A DNA stretch of 64,000 bases. Source: Vishniacozyma victoriae. Its lineage: Eukaryota; Basidiomycota; Tremellomycetes; Tremellales; Bulleribasidiaceae. The translations under genes were made by a program, and so were the position numbers. Shown piece after piece: positions 62,201 to 64,000 of this stretch; within the stretch, counting starts at the first letter, position 1, and every line of letters begins with the position of its first letter. The stretch lies in NCBI GenBank assembly GCA_017654735.1, contig JADPYG010000088.1, forward strand, positions 2,418,001 through 2,482,000, read 5' to 3'. The notes under the pieces are model-generated. The model did no database searches. It saw nothing but the letters and a program-made list of their open reading frames with translations, and had not been told where the DNA came from.

Positions 62201-62873
62201 GATGATTGTGTTTCGAATAATGTGTATTATTTCGCAGTGACCAACCTGAAGCAATGGGTATTCGGATCGTTTGTAAGTCATCACATCAACTCTAGCTGAT
62301 CTTGTCGATGAATCAGGCTGATTACCAGAACTCAAGCTTCTCGGCTTGTACTACGTCTCCAGTAATTGAACGAAAACAAAAAGAACCATCATTAATGCAA
62401 TGCCTCACGACATGGGTAGTGAGGTCAGTCGACGAGGTGAGTTCGTCTCATCATGATAAGACCGAGCTGACCGCAAGCGACCCAGAGCAGGCGAAAGACG
62501 ACTTCAAGAACAAGTCCAACAGCCCCATCAATCGACCACCCAACCCCGACCCGATCTCCGACAACGTCGTTCCGCCGCGCCTACCCCCGTTCCTCAACTT
62601 CAAGGCCAGGCAATGAATCAGCTTCCACCATACGACTTCAATCCTTCAGCTTCACAGCCTAATTTCCATACGTATCCTCAACAATCATATGGACCTCCGG
62701 GGTATTTTGAGGGGACATACCAACAACCTGGTCCTGGGTATGGACATGGGCATGGTATGATGATGGGTTATCCTAGTTGGCAAGGTGCTGAACGACCTTT
62801 CTCGCCTGTTCAGGGATATAATGCTGGAGGGGGGAGTTGGTATGCTGGTGGTTTCGGTTGGCCTATGAGGTGA
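59208..62873 (+). CDS. Large uncharacterised protein with MGACQS lipid-anchor N-terminus
   Basis: Ten exons join in frame to 3045 nt (1,014 residues): 59208-59225, 59276-59360, 59608-60238, 60291-61511, 61564-61599, 61642-61744, 61792-62148, 62195-62272, 62317-62436 and 62478-62873. The start MGACQSSYENGPGCCDDDCD fits N-myristoylation at Gly2, and nearby cysteines could be palmitoylated or bind metal. The next 650 residues are low-complexity, with Tyr/Pro, Gln, His/Arg and RS repeats. A folded-looking part follows: DLYGYLLLATVPSWRNWPAS, WDNKITECRSRPIDPANRWG, PYSGKNWLWEGFGTMVLVNK and VYDDCVSNNVYYFAVTNLKQ, then WVFGSF and PSLMQCLTTWVVRSVDE. The C-terminus is Tyr/Gly/Pro-rich. I recall similar end domains in other basidiomycete hypothetical proteins, but no function. 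The exon 3-4 junction is the least certain. Confidence 0.72.
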
Positions 62874-63059
62874 TTATCTAAGTTCCAGGTTAATGCGTTG
62901 GTAGGTTTGGGTAATTAGCAATGGTGTGGTCATATATTCTTGATTGTTGAATAGCTGAGCGCTGGCCGCTAAAAAAAGTGGTGATATTGTACATGGTCGA
63001 TATAATATGAATGAATGCGATATACAGTTGATCCGAAAATGTGAAAGTACAATGATACC

Positions 63060-63510
63060 CTAGAATCCCTTTGGGTTCTCCCGTAATGTCAACTGGAGAG
63101 TCAGCTCTACTAGGGCTTGCCCCATCTAGGGAACTACTGACCTTTGTCCACTTTGGCACCTTGTGCACACTCTTCCTGAATCCTCTTCCGTGCGGACTAA
63201 ATGTCGTGTACTTGTCTGGTCATTAGGTATATTCGTTTCAGGATTGATGAGCTGACCTCTAGCTTCCATCTCGTGCTCTTTCGGTAATGCAATCGCCCTG
63301 CTCAAACTCCTCGTCTCTACGCCCGACTCGGCAACAGCAGCAATAACATCATCAACCCTCCTTAATCTCTTTCTCAAATTCGCTTTTCTCGTAGGTGAAA
63401 GTCTGAATGGTGATTTCCTGTTTGTCAGACCTGTGTCATTCTTTGTGATGAGTTACATACCATAGCAGACCACTTGATAGTGATGATGTACCTCTAAAAG
63501 CTCCAAACAT
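63060..63510 (-). CDS. MRPL31: Mitochondrial 54S ribosomal protein mL60 (Mrpl31)
   Basis: Four exons join in frame. The start at 63510 gives MFGAFRGTSSLSSGLLWKSP, then FRLSPTRKANLRKRLRRVDD, VIAAVAESGVETRSLSRAIA and LPKEHEMEARDKYTTFSPHG. It closes with FRKSVHKVPKWTKLTLRENP, then KGF-stop at 63060. The TRKANxRKRLRxVDxVI and LPKEHEMxxxDKYxxF blocks, the HKVPKxTK motif and the terminal NPxGF are the pattern of the fungal mitochondrial large-subunit protein Mrpl31. The protein is short, about 105 residues, as usual for the family. Introns lie at about 63416-63459, 63218-63261 and 63095-63142. Confidence 0.9.
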
Positions 63511-63943
63511 GATGTATGCAGTGATTACTTCGACGGATCGACTTAACTTTCTGACCTGCCAGACAACAGACTCGTTGGACCGTGAGAGAGTCAAGCGGTC
63601 AGTGCCACACGCTTATAATGCCGATCCGGGATCCGCGGAAGCCTCGTGCCTTGATGTTCTAGGCGTCAAGCCAAGAATTCAAGAAGTATCATGTGTAAGG
63701 CAGAGAGCTGGCTGAACAGGGGAAGAGTACCGGACCGTAGCGCAATTTAAGTTCAATGGCTTCCACCTGCTGTATACATGGCTTTGAAGGGCTGCTTTTG
63801 AATCAGCTCGTTGACAAGGGCTCTGAGAGCCGAACGTAGGAACCGAACTAAACTAAAATTGTTCCTTGGCTAATTGACCAAAGTGCAAAACGTTCCTGAC
63901 CCCTGTTAACCGGATTCAAAGACAATTGTCGATTTCCCTTCTC
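63511..63943. other. Intergenic region near the right edge
   Basis: This 433-bp stretch is upstream of MRPL31. I see no conserved open frame or tRNA-like structure. A GGCGTCAAG half-match to the recurring promoter element lies near 63662. Confidence 0.4.
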
Positions 63944-64000
63944 ATGTTCTTCGGCTCACGTCCATACACCCTCGGAGCACCTTCTCTTGCACCTATCGAA
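63944..64000 (+). CDS. Possible 5' end of a gene cut by the window edge
   Basis: An ATG at 63944 opens a frame (MFFGSRPYTLGAPSLAPIE) that stays open to the last base of the window. It is only 19 codons, follows a C/T-rich leader-like stretch, and I recognise no family. It could be a real divergent neighbour of MRPL31 or chance. Confidence 0.25.
   Translation, partial: MFFGSRPYTLGAPSLAPIE

Overview
This window is nuclear DNA of a basidiomycete yeast, most likely a tremellomycete close to Cryptococcus or Kwoniella. The evidence is dense packing of genes on both strands, many introns of about 40-60 nt per gene with GTAAGT/GTATGT/GTACGT donors and CTGAC/CTGAT/CTAAT branch sites, and a protein set that is fungal throughout (Chs4-type chitin synthase activator, Mdm34, velvet factor, ATP-type PEP carboxykinase, ATP sulfurylase with an APS-kinase-like tail). 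CDS coordinates are genomic spans from start codon to stop codon and include introns. Splice junctions were read by eye.

Layout, left to right. 0.2-9 kb: Chs4/Skt5-like protein with a CaaX box (-), mitochondrial ribosomal protein uL3m (+), GRASP (+), the ERMES subunit Mdm34 (-) and an ACAD11-type kinase ending in the peroxisomal signal SKL (-). 9-24 kb: beta-COP (-), ATP synthase subunit e (+), Msi1/RBBP4 (+), Siw14 phosphatase (-), DEAD-box helicase Drs1 (+), DNA primase small subunit (-) behind two MluI cell-cycle boxes, and the ribosome-biogenesis factor Brx1 (-). 23-32 kb: velvet-domain regulator (-), PRMT3-like arginine methyltransferase (-), a U2 snRNA gene (-), an Arg/Glu/Ser-rich protein (+) and a Tho1/SARNP-like SAP protein (-). 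32-46 kb: a composite bZIP / AT-hook / GATA-finger regulator (+), PEP carboxykinase (-), Ku70 (-), glyoxalase I (+), a short form of the PI 4-kinase Stt4 (-) and an RBM18-like RRM protein (+). 46-64 kb: CutC (-), a two-cassette soluble ABC ATPase (+), Psr1/SCP-type phosphatase (+), ATP sulfurylase (+), glycine-cleavage T protein (+), a tandem pair of ThuA-fold proteins, one cytosolic and one secreted and probably GPI-anchored (-), a large uncharacterised protein with an MGACQS N-terminus (+), and mitochondrial ribosomal protein mL60 (-). A possible gene start is cut by the right edge.

Most genes are core housekeeping genes and do not form a cluster. Loose themes are organelle biology (uL3m, mL60, Mdm34, ATP synthase e, GCV1, possibly mitochondrial GLO1), chromosome and RNA metabolism (Msi1, Pri1, Ku70, Drs1, Brx1, Tho1, U2), and vesicle or membrane traffic (GRASP, beta-COP, Stt4). 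I saw no transposon, tRNA, rRNA or CRISPR array. I did not find a clear new multi-gene system. The least ordinary items are the bZIP-GATA composite factor with an in-frame intron inside its zinc finger, the reciprocal decay of the two ABC cassettes, the stand-alone peroxisomal ACAD11-type kinase, the short Stt4, the intracellular/GPI ThuA pair, and the 1,014-residue MGACQS protein.
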